A stretch of 64,000 nucleotides of DNA, taken from Caulobacter sp. 602-1 (GTDB taxonomy: Bacteria > Pseudomonadota > Alphaproteobacteria > Caulobacterales > Caulobacteraceae). The stretch lies in the NCBI RefSeq assembly GCF_003931565.1, contig NZ_RRYI01000001.1:124001-188000 (forward strand), given 5' to 3'. The notes beneath the pieces are model-generated. The model had not been told where the DNA came from. It did no database searches and saw only the letters and a list, made by a program, of their open reading frames with translations. Each line of letters begins with the position of its first letter. Position 1 is the first letter of the stretch. The position numbers and the translations under genes are program-made. This document shows, one piece after another, positions 1 through 8,116 of the stretch.

Positions 1-8
1 GAAAAAGC

Positions 9-48
9 CGTGTCATCCCGGCCGGCGCAGCCGATCCGGGATGATACG
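9..48. terminator. Intrinsic terminator of the acyl-CoA dehydrogenase
   Basis: A 9-bp perfect stem (TCATCCCGG at 13-21 with CCGGGATGA at 36-44) extends by a G-T and three further pairs and encloses a 14-nt loop. Read on the minus strand it lies just past the stop codon at 57-59 and is followed by GGCTTTTTC, a short T run, so it fits a terminator for the minus-strand gene. On the plus strand it is followed by TTTTGTTG, so it may act in both directions. Confidence 0.7.
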
Positions 49-56
49 TTTTGTTG

Positions 57-1823
57 TCAGGCCCCCAGCACGTCCGGCGTCATCGCCTCAAGGTCGGCCG
101 CGCCGAGCATGACGCCGGCCGCCGCGCCGGGAACCTGAGCCAGCACACTCTCGGCGAACACGCGGGCCAGGGCCCGCTTGCTGTCGGCCCAGGCTGCGTC
201 GGCCTCGCCCGAGGCCGCCAGCGCCCCCTTAGCCAGCATCCACCCGCCGACGACGTCGCCCAGCAGTTTCAGATAGGCCGTGGCGCCGGAGAGGGCGTCC
301 GGCATCGACTTGGCGCGGCGCTCGACCAGCCAGGCGGTAGCCGAGGCGGCGGCGTCGAGGGCGGCGCCCAGGCGCAGGCCGACGGCCTTCAACTCCGAAG
401 CGTTCAGGGCGTCGATGGTGTCGCGGATGTCGTCCATCAGGTCGGCCACGGCCTGGCCCTCTCCCATGGAGAGCTTGCGGCCGACCAGGTCGATGGCCTG
501 GATTCCGTTGGTCCCCTCGTAGATCGGGGCGATGCGGGCGTCGCGATAGTGCTGGGCCGCGCCGGTCTCCTCGATGAAGCCCATGCCGCCGTGGATCTGT
601 ACGCCTTGCGAGGCCACCCAGACGCCGACATCGGTCGACCAGGCCTTGGCGATCGGAGTCAGCAGTTCCTCGCGCAGCTTGGCGCTCGCGCGGGTCGTCT
701 CGTCGGCGGCGGCGCGCGACAGGTCGGCGGCGACGGCGGTCGACAGGCAGATGCCGCGCGCGGCTTCGATATGGGCCTTCATCAAGACGAGCGAGCGGCG
801 CACGTCCGGATGGTCGAACAGGCGCGAGGGATAGGCGCCCGTCCAGGCCGAGCGGCCCTGGACGCGTTCCTGGCTGAAGTGCAGGGCCTGCTGGTAGGCG
901 CGCTCGGCGATGGCCACGCCCTGGGCCCCGACCTGCAGACGGGCGGCGTTCATCATCACGAACATGTTCGGCAGGCCCTGGCCCAGGCCGCCGACCAGCT
1001 CGGCCTTGGCGCCCTCGAACAGCATCACGCAGGTGGGCGAGCCGTGGATGCCCAGCTTGTGCTCCAGCCCGCCGACACGCAGGGCGTTGGCCTCGCCCAG
1101 CTTGCCGTCCTCGTCGACCAGGACCTTGGGGGCCAGGAACAGCGAGACGCCCTTCACGCCGGGAGGGGCGTCGGGGGTGCGGGCCAGAACGAGGTGGACG
1201 ATGTTGTCGGCCGCGTCGTGGTCGCCCCAGGTGATGAAGATTTTCTGGCCGGTGATCTTCCAGCCGCCGTCGCCATCGGGGGTGGCCATCGTGGTCAGGG
1301 CGGCCAGGTCCGAGCCGGCCTGCGGCTCGGTCAGGTTCATCGTGCCGGTCCATTCGCCGGAGACCAGCCTGGGCAGGTAGGTGTGTTTCTGGCTGTCCGT
1401 TCCGCACAGCTCCAGGGCCTCGATGGCGCCCAGGCTGAGCATCGGGCAGAGGCCGAAGGCCATGTTCGACGCCTGAATCATCTCCAGCACCGCGACCTCG
1501 AGCGTCTTGGGCAGGCCCTGGCCGCCGTGCGCGACGGGCGCGGCCAGGCTGGTCCAGCCGCCCTGCGCGAACTGCTTGTAGGCGTCGGCGAAGCCGGGGG
1601 CGGAGCGGACCACGCCATTTTCCAGCTTGGCGCCGACCAGGTCGCCCTGACGGTTCAGCGGAGCCAGCACGTCGGCGGCGAAGGCGCCGGCCGCTTCCAG
1701 CACCGCCATGACCGTGTCGGCGTCCGCCTCTGGAAAGGCGTCGGCCAGCCGCCCGAAATCCGCCGCGTGCCGCAGCGAGAAGGCGAGGTCACGGACGGGC
1801 GCGCGATAGGTCATGGCCGACAA
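57..1823 (-). CDS. Acyl-CoA dehydrogenase, large (about 590-residue) type
   Basis: A 588-residue flavoprotein of the acyl-CoA dehydrogenase superfamily, expected to oxidise an acyl-CoA at the alpha-beta bond and pass electrons to electron transfer flavoprotein. An N-terminal extension precedes the classical fold. The middle domain has NLTEPQAGSDL (flavin binding), followed by KITGQKIFITWGDHD, and the C-terminal helical domain has QIHGGMGFIEE and YEGTNGIQA, typical of the group. At nearly 600 residues it is longer than the usual 380-residue fatty-acyl enzymes and resembles the DmdC/FadE5-like group with an extra C-terminal domain. The ATG at 1823 is used. It is transcribed alone, away from the YceI gene. 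The substrate cannot be read from sequence. Confidence 0.93.
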   Translation of the reverse strand: MSAMTYRAPVRDLAFSLRHAADFGRLADAFPEADADTVMAVLEAAGAFAADVLAPLNRQGDLVGAKLENGVVRSAPGFADAYKQFAQGGWTSLAAPVAHGGQGLPKTLEVAVLEMIQASNMAFGLCPMLSLGAIEALELCGTDSQKHTYLPRLVSGEWTGTMNLTEPQAGSDLAALTTMATPDGDGGWKITGQKIFITWGDHDAADNIVHLVLARTPDAPPGVKGVSLFLAPKVLVDEDGKLGEANALRVGGLEHKLGIHGSPTCVMLFEGAKAELVGGLGQGLPNMFVMMNAARLQVGAQGVAIAERAYQQALHFSQERVQGRSAWTGAYPSRLFDHPDVRRSLVLMKAHIEAARGICLSTAVAADLSRAAADETTRASAKLREELLTPIAKAWSTDVGVWVASQGVQIHGGMGFIEETGAAQHYRDARIAPIYEGTNGIQAIDLVGRKLSMGEGQAVADLMDDIRDTIDALNASELKAVGLRLGAALDAAASATAWLVERRAKSMPDALSGATAYLKLLGDVVGGWMLAKGALAASGEADAAWADSKRALARVFAESVLAQVPGAAAGVMLGAADLEAMTPDVLGA

Positions 1824-1894
1824 ACTCCAGAGGGGCGGCGATCTGTTTAGGCGGGGTGACGCAACGTCGCCAAGCCATCCCCGTCTTTATGGTG

Positions 1895-1916
1895 AAGATC
1901 ACGGTCTCGTGATCTT
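1895..1916. promoter_or_regulatory. Perfect 9-bp inverted repeat ahead of the YceI gene
   Basis: AAGATCACG (1895-1903) and CGTGATCTT (1908-1916) are perfect inverted copies separated by GTCT. The element lies in the 175-bp gap between the divergent acyl-CoA dehydrogenase and YceI genes, about 80 bp upstream of the YceI start. It could be an operator or a leader hairpin. No run of T follows on the plus strand, so a terminator is unlikely. Confidence 0.45.
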
Positions 1917-1998
1917 GCGCCCCTTCAAAGCCGTGCTGGAGTGCCTAAGTCGGGGAACTGCAACTAATGCTGTTTTAATTACGCCCTGGAGCGCCCCG

Positions 1999-2622
1999 AT
2001 GTACAAGCCCTTCCTCTACGCCACGCTCGCCGCGGCCCTGCTGACCGCGCCGGCCGCCATGGCCGCGCCGTCGACCGATCCGGCCAAGATGCCCGCCGGC
2101 GTCTACGTGCTCGACAAGACTCACGCTTCGCTGACCGCCAAGCTCAAGCATATGGGCCTGTCGAACTACACCCTGCGTTTCACCAAGCTGGACGCTTCCT
2201 ATCAGTACGACCCGGCCCAGCCGACCGCGGCCAAGCTGACCGTCACGGTCGACCCGGCCTCGATCGACACCTCCACGGGCGCGGACGAGTTCGGCCTGAA
2301 GTTCAACAAGGAACTGATCGGCGACGGCTGGCTGGAAGCCGCCAAGTACCCGACCATCACCTTCGTCTCGACCGTCGTGAACGTCGGCGATGGCCAGCAT
2401 GGCACCGTGACCGGCGACCTGACCTTCCATGGCGTGACCAAGCCGGTGGTGCTGGACGTCACCTTCAACGGCTCCGGCCCGGGCATGAACCCGCTGCAGA
2501 CCCGCGCGGGCTTCTCGGCGACCACGACCATCAAGCGGTCGGAGTTCGGCGTCGGCAAGTACGTGCCGCTGGTCGGCGACGACGTCACCCTGAACATCGA
2601 AGTCGAGTTCCAAAAGAAGTAA
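1999..2622 (+). CDS. YceI family periplasmic protein
   Basis: A 207-residue secreted protein. Residues 1-22 form a Sec signal peptide ending AAMAA. The rest is a YceI lipocalin-like beta-barrel: DKTHASLTAKLKHMGLSNY near the start, a central VDPASIDT and KYPTITFVST, and a C-terminal FSATTTIKRSEFGVGKYVP strand pair. YceI proteins bind isoprenoid or polyprenyl ligands in the periplasm, and some are induced by base or osmotic stress. The ATG at 1999 is chosen because it begins the signal peptide and has GGAG seven bases upstream; the frame is open further upstream without a plausible start. The next gene carries a second YceI domain fused to cytochrome b561, which suggests a shared role in quinone or isoprenoid handling. 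Confidence 0.93.
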   Translation: MYKPFLYATLAAALLTAPAAMAAPSTDPAKMPAGVYVLDKTHASLTAKLKHMGLSNYTLRFTKLDASYQYDPAQPTAAKLTVTVDPASIDTSTGADEFGLKFNKELIGDGWLEAAKYPTITFVSTVVNVGDGQHGTVTGDLTFHGVTKPVVLDVTFNGSGPGMNPLQTRAGFSATTTIKRSEFGVGKYVPLVGDDVTLNIEVEFQKK

Positions 2623-2629
2623 AACTGCG

Positions 2630-2664
2630 CTGGATCATGGCGGGCGAACCCCGCCATGATCCAG
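2630..2664. other. 15-bp perfect hairpin between the two YceI genes
   Basis: CTGGATCATGGCGGG (2630-2644) and CCCGCCATGATCCAG (2650-2664) form a perfect 15-bp stem with a CGAAC loop, seven bases after the YceI stop and 30 bases before the next start. There is no downstream T run, so it may be an mRNA 3'-end stabiliser or a partial terminator separating the two genes rather than a strong terminator. Confidence 0.6.
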
Positions 2665-2694
2665 GTATAGGTTCAGGGGACCCGGGAGACTCGC

Positions 2695-4014
2695 ATGGCC
2701 GCAAGCCGTACGCGCTACACGACGGTGGCGATCGTCATTCACTGGCTGATCGCCGCGGCCCTCATCTTCCAGATCATCCTGGGCTGGCGGATGGGCGACG
2801 GACCCAAGGGCCCGACGACCTACGCCCTGTTCCAGATGCACAAGTCGATCGGCATCGCCATCCTGCTGCTCAGCCTGGCGCGGCTGGCCTGGCGGCTGTT
2901 CAACACGCCGCCGGCTCCCCCCGAAGGACAGCCCAAGTGGGAGCAGGTCGCGTCCAAGGTCGTCCACGTCGGCTTCTATGTGATCATGATCGGCCTGCCG
3001 CTGACGGGCTGGATCCTGGTCTCGACCAGCCGCGTGCCGATCCCGACCCTGCTGTTCGGGACGATCCCGTGGCCGCACATTCCCGGCCTGCCCGAGCTGG
3101 CGGCCGGTCCCAAGCATCTGTGGCACGAGATCGGCGAGCTGGGTCACGGCGTGCTGGTCAAGGTCACCTATCTGCTGCTGATCCTGCATTTGGGCGCGGT
3201 GGCCAAGCACCAGATCCTCGACAAGGACGAGGTGTTCGCGAACATGGCGCCCGGCGCCCGCCCCGGCTGGAAGGAGCCTCGCGCCTGGCTGGCCGCCGCC
3301 GGCCTGGCTGCCGTGATCGCCGCCGGCTATCTCTACATGCCCGCCGCCAAGGCCAAGCCCGCCGCGCCGCCCGCGCCAGCCGCGGATGAGGAAGCGCAGC
3401 TGCCGCGCACCCAGGAGGATCTGGAGAAATTCAAGGGCGTGGCCGGAACCGTCTCCAAGGAGACCAGCGAGGCCTTCGTCAAGGCCGCCGAGACGCCCGC
3501 AGCGGTCTATTTCAAGGACCCCGTACACTGGACGGTTCAGAAGGGTTCGACCCTGGGCTTCAGCGCCACCTGGTCGGAGAACGCCATCGAGGGCCGGTTC
3601 AAGACCTGGACCGCCGATATCCTGTTCTCGCCCGAGGCCCTGGACCGCTCGAAGCTGACCGTCGCTATCGACACCGCCTCGGTCGACACCGGCGACGCCC
3701 AGCGTGACCAGAGCCTGCCCAGCGGCGACTTCTTCGACACCGCCGAGCACCCAAAGGCGACCTTCACGGCTACCAAGTTCCGCAAGACCGGCGAGGGCAG
3801 GTTCGTCGCCGACGGGACCTTGGACCTGCGGGGCGTGAAAAAGCCGCTCAGCCTGCCCTTCACCCTGAAGATCGACGGCGACACGGCGACCGCGCGGGGT
3901 GTAACCACCCTCGACCGGACGACGTTTGGAGTTGGGCAGGGCGAATGGGCGTCGACGGACGAAATCGCGGCGAAGGTGAAGGTCAGCTTCAACCTGACCG
4001 CCAAGCGGAAATAA
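2695..4014 (+). CDS. Cytochrome b561 fused to a YceI domain
   Basis: A 439-residue fusion. Residues 1-180 are a prokaryotic cytochrome b561: four membrane helices with the expected haem-ligand histidines (VIHWLI near 17, MHKSIG near 48, and histidines near 145 and 162 in HEIGELGHG and LILHLGAVAKH). Residues about 200-220 add a further membrane helix, followed by a proline/alanine linker. Residues about 270-439 are a YceI barrel (SATWSENAIEGRFKTW, SVDTGDAQRDQSLPSGDFFD, TTLDRTTFGVGQGEW). Cytochrome b561 moves electrons between quinol and periplasmic acceptors, and YceI binds polyisoprenoids; the fusion suggests that the barrel presents a quinone-like ligand to the haem domain. That function is inference. 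The start has GGGAG six bases upstream. Confidence 0.9.
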   Translation: MAASRTRYTTVAIVIHWLIAAALIFQIILGWRMGDGPKGPTTYALFQMHKSIGIAILLLSLARLAWRLFNTPPAPPEGQPKWEQVASKVVHVGFYVIMIGLPLTGWILVSTSRVPIPTLLFGTIPWPHIPGLPELAAGPKHLWHEIGELGHGVLVKVTYLLLILHLGAVAKHQILDKDEVFANMAPGARPGWKEPRAWLAAAGLAAVIAAGYLYMPAAKAKPAAPPAPAADEEAQLPRTQEDLEKFKGVAGTVSKETSEAFVKAAETPAAVYFKDPVHWTVQKGSTLGFSATWSENAIEGRFKTWTADILFSPEALDRSKLTVAIDTASVDTGDAQRDQSLPSGDFFDTAEHPKATFTATKFRKTGEGRFVADGTLDLRGVKKPLSLPFTLKIDGDTATARGVTTLDRTTFGVGQGEWASTDEIAAKVKVSFNLTAKRK

Positions 4015-4922
4015 GGGCCGCCGCCGCCGCCCTGCGCGCCGGCGGGCTGGTCATTCTGCCGACCGAGACGGTCTACGGGCTCGGGGCCGACGCCGCGAAC
4101 CCGGCGGCCGTGGCGGCGATCTTCGAGGCCAAGGGCCGGCCGCGCTTCAATCCGCTGATCGCCCATGTCGCCGACCTTGAGACCGCCGCGCGGATCGCCG
4201 AGTTCGACGATCGCGCCTGGGCCCTGGCCCGCGAATTCTGGCCGGGCCCGCTGACCATCGTCGCGCCGATCAAGGACGCGGCCGCCGTCTGCGATCTGGC
4301 GCGCGCCGGCCTCGACACCGTGGCCATCCGCGTGCCGGGCCATCCTCTGTCGCGGGCGGTGCTGGCGGCGTTCGGCGGCGCGGTCGTCGCCCCCTCGGCC
4401 AATCGCTCGGGCCGACCCAGCCCGACCACCTATGCGGACGCCATGGCCGAGACCGGCGACAAGGCCGCCGCCGCCCTGGATGGCGGCCCGAGCGCCGTCG
4501 GCCTGGAATCGACCGTCGTCTCGGTTCTGGACGGTCAGGCGCGCCTGCTGCGGCCTGGGGCCGTCACGCGCTTCCAACTGCAGCGGATCGTCGGCCCCCT
4601 GGCCGAGGCGGAAGACGACGCCAAGCGCTCGCCCGGACGCCTGGCCCTGCACTACGCCCCCGACGCGCCGGTGCGGATCAACGCCAAGGCGCCGGAGCCC
4701 AACGAGGCCTATCTGGCGTTCGGCGACGGGCCGGGAGGGCCGCGCGTGTTCAACCTGAGTCCGGCGGGCGATCTGGCCGAAGCCGCCGCCAACCTGTTCT
4801 CGTACCTGCGCGCCGCCGACCGTCTTCGCCCCTCGGCCATCGCCGTCGCGCCGATCCCGGAAGACGGCCTGGGCGAGGCGATCAATGACCGGCTGCGTCG
4901 CGCCGCCGGCTTCGTGGGATAG
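3945..4922 (+). CDS. sua5: L-threonylcarbamoyladenylate synthase (Sua5/YrdC)
   Basis: A 325-residue enzyme that makes threonylcarbamoyl-AMP from threonine, bicarbonate and ATP, the first step of t6A37 modification of ANN-decoding tRNAs. The YrdC domain covers residues about 20-210, with LPTETVYGLGADA, the KGRPRFNPLI substrate loop, and APSANRSGRPSPT. The C-terminal part, about 215-325, is the Sua5 extension with the GRLALHYAPDAP linker, so this is the long Sua5 form, not the short TsaC. The only start that keeps the helix before ALRAGG is the ATG at 3945, which lies 70 bases inside the preceding cytochrome-YceI gene. GCAGGGCGA precedes it and may serve as ribosome site, implying translational coupling. 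Confidence 0.9.
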   Translation: MGVDGRNRGEGEGQLQPDRQAEIRAAAAALRAGGLVILPTETVYGLGADAANPAAVAAIFEAKGRPRFNPLIAHVADLETAARIAEFDDRAWALAREFWPGPLTIVAPIKDAAAVCDLARAGLDTVAIRVPGHPLSRAVLAAFGGAVVAPSANRSGRPSPTTYADAMAETGDKAAAALDGGPSAVGLESTVVSVLDGQARLLRPGAVTRFQLQRIVGPLAEAEDDAKRSPGRLALHYAPDAPVRINAKAPEPNEAYLAFGDGPGGPRVFNLSPAGDLAEAAANLFSYLRAADRLRPSAIAVAPIPEDGLGEAINDRLRRAAGFVG

Positions 4923-4926
4923 ACCG

Positions 4927-5250
4927 ATGAAGACGAGAACCCGGATCATGTACGTCGAGGACAAGTCCAAGGGCATCAATGGGCCGGCGCGGATCGGGCG
5001 AGTCGTCTCGTCCAAGAGCGGCGAGACCCTGCACTACGCCGGCCAGACCTTCACGGCGCTGCGCCACTCGGGCCTGAAGGCCAATTTCCAGGACAGCGTG
5101 ACCGGCCATCCGTACTGGATCGCCCGGGCGCGCAAGGACGGCGCCGACCGGCTGTTCAAGGGCGCGGGCGATCCGGCCGTGATCGACGACAATGCGCGCG
5201 AGGAATATTGGCGCGACATCCGGGGCCTTCCCGACCCCGCCCTGGGCTAA
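4927..5250 (+). CDS. Conserved hypothetical protein, small
   Basis: A 107-residue cytoplasmic protein starting MKTRTRIMYVEDKS. It belongs to a conserved bacterial family of unknown role that I recognise by the pattern MYVEDKSxGxxGPARIG near the start, then THYAGQ-like and YWIARARKDGADRL motifs, and ending EEYWRDIRG. Some databases carry a misleading deoxyxylulose-phosphate synthase label for this family, but nothing here resembles that 600-residue enzyme. The ATG at 4927 is preferred over an in-frame ATG at 4885, because it begins the conserved block and lies four bases after the Sua5 stop. It is probably co-transcribed with sua5. Confidence 0.8.
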   Translation: MKTRTRIMYVEDKSKGINGPARIGRVVSSKSGETLHYAGQTFTALRHSGLKANFQDSVTGHPYWIARARKDGADRLFKGAGDPAVIDDNAREEYWRDIRGLPDPALG

Positions 5251-5306
5251 TTCGTCGCCACAGCGGACACTGACATCGGCCCTATTCGGCGATTATACTC
5301 CGCGTC

Positions 5307-6716
5307 ATGACCAAGCCCGTTCCCGCCGATGTCGTCTCCCGGATCAAGGCCGTGCTCGGCGAGGGCGGCTGGAGTCAGGACCCGGACGTGCTGGCGCCGC
5401 ACCTCGTCGAATGGCGCGGCCGCTGGCGGGGCGAGACGCCGCTGCTGGTGACGCCGCGCACCACCGCCGAGGTCGCCGCCGTGGTGGGGATCTGCGCCGC
5501 CGAGGGCGTGGCGATCACGCCCCAGGGCGGCAATACCGGTCTCGTCGCCGGCCAGATCCCGCATGGCGAGATCCTGCTCTCGACCCGGAAGCTGACGGCG
5601 GTCCGCGACGTCGACCCGATTGACGACGCCATGGTGCTGGAGGCCGGCGTCACCCTCCATGAGGCCCACCAGCAGGCCGCCCGGGTCGGTCGTCGCTTCA
5701 CCGTGGGCGTGGCCTCGGAAGGCTCCTGCACGATCGGGGGACTGATCTCGACCAATGCCGGCGGCACGGCCGTGCTGCGCTACGGCATGATGCGCGAGCA
5801 GGTGCTGGGCGTGGAAGCGGTCCTGCCCAATGGCGAGATCTGGAACGGCCTCAAGCGCCTGCGCAAGGACAACACCGGCTACGATCTCAAGCAGCTCTTG
5901 ATCGGCGCGGAGGGCACGCTGGGGATCGTCACCGCCGCCTCGCTGAAGCTGCACGCGCCGCTGGCCTCGCGAGCCGTGGCGGTCGTGGGCCTCAATTCGC
6001 CGACCGACGCGATTCAGCTTCTCGCGAGGGCGAAGGACGAAACCGGCGGCGGCGTCGAGGCCTTCGAGCTGATGGGCCTGCTGGGTTTCGCCCTGACCAT
6101 CCGCAACGTGCCGGGCCTGCGCGACCCGCTGCCGACCGAGCATCCCTGGTACGTGCTGATCGAGATCGCCAGCGGCGAGCCGGGGACGGCCGAAGCGGCG
6201 CTGGAACGCCTTCTGGCCAAGGCCCTGGGCGACGGCCTGATCGCCGACGCCGCCGTCGCGCAGACCGAGACCCAGATGAAGACCTTCTGGCACATCCGCG
6301 AGGGCCACTCGGCGGGCCAGAAGCCCGAGGGCGCGGTGTGGAAGCACGACATCTCGGTGCCGGTCTCGAAGATTCCGGCCTTCATCGAAAAGGCCGACGC
6401 GGCGCTGGATGAGGCTTTCCCCGGCGTGCGCATCATCGCCTTCGGCCACGTCGGCGACGGCAATGTCCACTATGACGTGCTCAAGCCCGTCGGCGCGGAC
6501 GACGACGCCCATGACGCCCTGCGTGAACAGGGGGCCAGGATCGTCCACGACATCACCGCCAGCTTCGCCGGCTCGATCAGCGCCGAGCATGGCCTGGGAG
6601 CGATGAAGACGGCCGAGGCCTTGACCTACAAGGATCCGATCGAGGTCGCGGCCCTGCGGGCGATCCGAGGCGCGCTCGACCCCAAGCGGATCATGAACCC
6701 GCGGGTTCTGTTCTGA
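5307..6716 (+). CDS. FAD-binding oxidoreductase, D-2-hydroxyacid dehydrogenase (GlcD/D2HGDH) type
   Basis: A 469-residue flavoenzyme of the vanillyl-alcohol oxidase superfamily. The FAD-binding PCMH domain spans about 40-220, with TPQGGNTGLVAGQ and the STNAGGTAVLRYGMM phosphate-binding segments. The C-terminal FAD-oxidase domain has FGHVGDGNVHYDV, whose histidines bind metal in D-2-hydroxyglutarate and D-lactate dehydrogenases, and SISAEHGLG near the end. It probably oxidises a D-2-hydroxyacid such as D-2-hydroxyglutarate or D-lactate and passes electrons to ETF or quinone; the exact substrate is not readable. It has its own short upstream gap of 56 bases after the small hypothetical gene. 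Confidence 0.9.
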   Translation: MTKPVPADVVSRIKAVLGEGGWSQDPDVLAPHLVEWRGRWRGETPLLVTPRTTAEVAAVVGICAAEGVAITPQGGNTGLVAGQIPHGEILLSTRKLTAVRDVDPIDDAMVLEAGVTLHEAHQQAARVGRRFTVGVASEGSCTIGGLISTNAGGTAVLRYGMMREQVLGVEAVLPNGEIWNGLKRLRKDNTGYDLKQLLIGAEGTLGIVTAASLKLHAPLASRAVAVVGLNSPTDAIQLLARAKDETGGGVEAFELMGLLGFALTIRNVPGLRDPLPTEHPWYVLIEIASGEPGTAEAALERLLAKALGDGLIADAAVAQTETQMKTFWHIREGHSAGQKPEGAVWKHDISVPVSKIPAFIEKADAALDEAFPGVRIIAFGHVGDGNVHYDVLKPVGADDDAHDALREQGARIVHDITASFAGSISAEHGLGAMKTAEALTYKDPIEVAALRAIRGALDPKRIMNPRVLF

Positions 6717-7014
6717 GCGCTCGGCGTTTGCGGGCGCGCAGGACCTGAAGCGCGAGCACCCCGATCGCGCCGGCCGGGATCACGGCCTTATAGAAGCCCG
6801 GCTGCGAATTGGGGCCCAGCACGTTGATGGCGAGCGGGATGAAGCCCCACGCGCCGGTGCTCCGCTCCATCCAGAACGCGCCGATCCCGACGAAGCACAT
6901 CAGCGCCCACACGATGCGGAACTTCAGGGTCCGGTCGCGGGCGACCAGGAACAGGGCTACGATCATCGGCAGCGGCCAGGCGAGAGCAGCCATCAGGCCT
7001 AGAGTCTGGGTCAT
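6691..7014 (-). CDS. Small membrane protein, hypothetical
   Basis: A 107-residue protein with three to four predicted membrane helices: residues about 5-25 (LGLMAALAWPLPMIVALFLVA), about 33-48 (IVWALMCFVGIGAFWM), a hydrophobic stretch near 57-66 and another near 77-93 (VIPAGAIGVLALQVL), with a basic C-terminal tail. The 3' end overlaps the convergent dehydrogenase gene by 26 bases. I do not recognise a family. Length, start codon and helix spacing look like a real gene, but support is limited to composition. Confidence 0.65.
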   Translation of the reverse strand: MTQTLGLMAALAWPLPMIVALFLVARDRTLKFRIVWALMCFVGIGAFWMERSTGAWGFIPLAINVLGPNSQPGFYKAVIPAGAIGVLALQVLRARKRRALRTEPAGS

Positions 7015-7117
7015 GGGCGCTGCATAGCCGTCTCGCCCGGATCGGTCGAGCCGCCTTCACGGTTACTCAACTCCTGGGCGTCATAAGCGAAGCCGTCAGG
7101 GGACGGGCGGGGAAATC

Positions 7118-8116
7118 ATGAAGCTTGGTTTGGTGGTGTCGGCGTCCGCGTGCGTCCTGCTCTGCGCCTGCGCGTCGGTGACGCGCGGCTCGACCGATGC
7201 CTGGGAGGTCAACAGCGACCCGATCGGCGCCAAGGTCGAGACGACAAACGGCCACTTCTGCGAAGCGACGCCGTGCGCGATCCGGATGAGCCGCAAGAGC
7301 GAGTTCGTCGCCACGGTCACCAAGCCGGGGTACCGCCCGGCCGCCATCACCGTCACCCACAAGACCGCCAAGGCGGGCGCGGCCGGCATGGCCGGCAACG
7401 TCCTGATCGGCGGTCTGATCGGGGTCGGCATCGACTCCGCCACCGGGGCCACCCAGGACCTCGTGCCCAATCCGGCCTTCGTGAAGCTGGAGCGGGCCGG
7501 ACCCTACGACCTGCCCGCCGAAGTCCCGCAGCCAGAGCCGATCCCGCCGCCGCCGGCCGTTCGGCAGCCGGCCCACGCGCCCGAGCCGGTCGCGCCGCGG
7601 CCCTACACGCCGGCTCCGCCGCCGCCCCCAAAGCCGGCCTACGCACCGGCGCCGCCGACGGTCTATACGCCCCCGCCGCTCTCCGGGGGTCCGGTCGCGC
7701 CGCCGCCGCCGCCGGTCGTGAGCAGCAGCAACATCATCAAGGGCACGGCCTTCCTGCGCACGCGCAATGGCCAGACTCGCAGCTGCGCCGGCTCGCCGGT
7801 CCGTCTGTTCCCGCGCGGTCCTTCCACTATCGCCTTCGTGCGTCGCGCCTATGGCGCAGAGACGGGCGGCTTCGCCCGCCGGACGAGCTGGGAGCCGCAG
7901 CCGTTCGATCCGGGCGTCACGATCGAGACCTGCGACGCCCAGGGCGGCTTCGCCTTCGACCGCCTGCCCGACGGCGACTACTACGTCGCCGCCGTGGTCA
8001 GTATCGAGAGCCCGGCCGGCGATGGCGGCGGCTACATGGTCCAGGAGGGCGGCACGATCGTCACCCTGGTCTCGGTCTCGGGCGGCGCGGTCAAGCCGAT
8101 CGTTCTGACGCGTTAG
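7118..8116 (+). CDS. Proline-rich lipoprotein with PEGA-like N-terminus
   Basis: A 332-residue exported lipoprotein. The signal ends in a lipobox LCAC with Cys18 as the lipidated residue. Residues about 25-75 resemble a PEGA-type surface domain (SDPIGAKVETTNGHFCEATPCAIRM, then VTKPGYRPA). A glycine-rich hydrophobic stretch near 87-108 (GMAGNVLIGGLIGVGID) may enter the membrane. Residues about 135-205 are a proline-rich spacer. The C-terminal part, about 210-332, resembles a carboxypeptidase-regulatory/transthyretin-like fold (GGFAFDRLPDGDYYVAAVV). Such architecture fits an envelope-spanning structural or wall-associated protein. Function unknown. The start follows GGGGAAATC. Confidence 0.8.
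   Translation: MKLGLVVSASACVLLCACASVTRGSTDAWEVNSDPIGAKVETTNGHFCEATPCAIRMSRKSEFVATVTKPGYRPAAITVTHKTAKAGAAGMAGNVLIGGLIGVGIDSATGATQDLVPNPAFVKLERAGPYDLPAEVPQPEPIPPPPAVRQPAHAPEPVAPRPYTPAPPPPPKPAYAPAPPTVYTPPPLSGGPVAPPPPPVVSSSNIIKGTAFLRTRNGQTRSCAGSPVRLFPRGPSTIAFVRRAYGAETGGFARRTSWEPQPFDPGVTIETCDAQGGFAFDRLPDGDYYVAAVVSIESPAGDGGGYMVQEGGTIVTLVSVSGGAVKPIVLTR

Noticed and set aside
1948..1980. GGAAC near the YceI start as a stress-sigma -35 element
   Set aside because: No CGTT lies at the required distance; the downstream TGTTTTAATT does not match.
5034..5219. 61-codon minus-strand frame inside the small conserved protein gene
   Set aside because: Antisense shadow without ribosome site.
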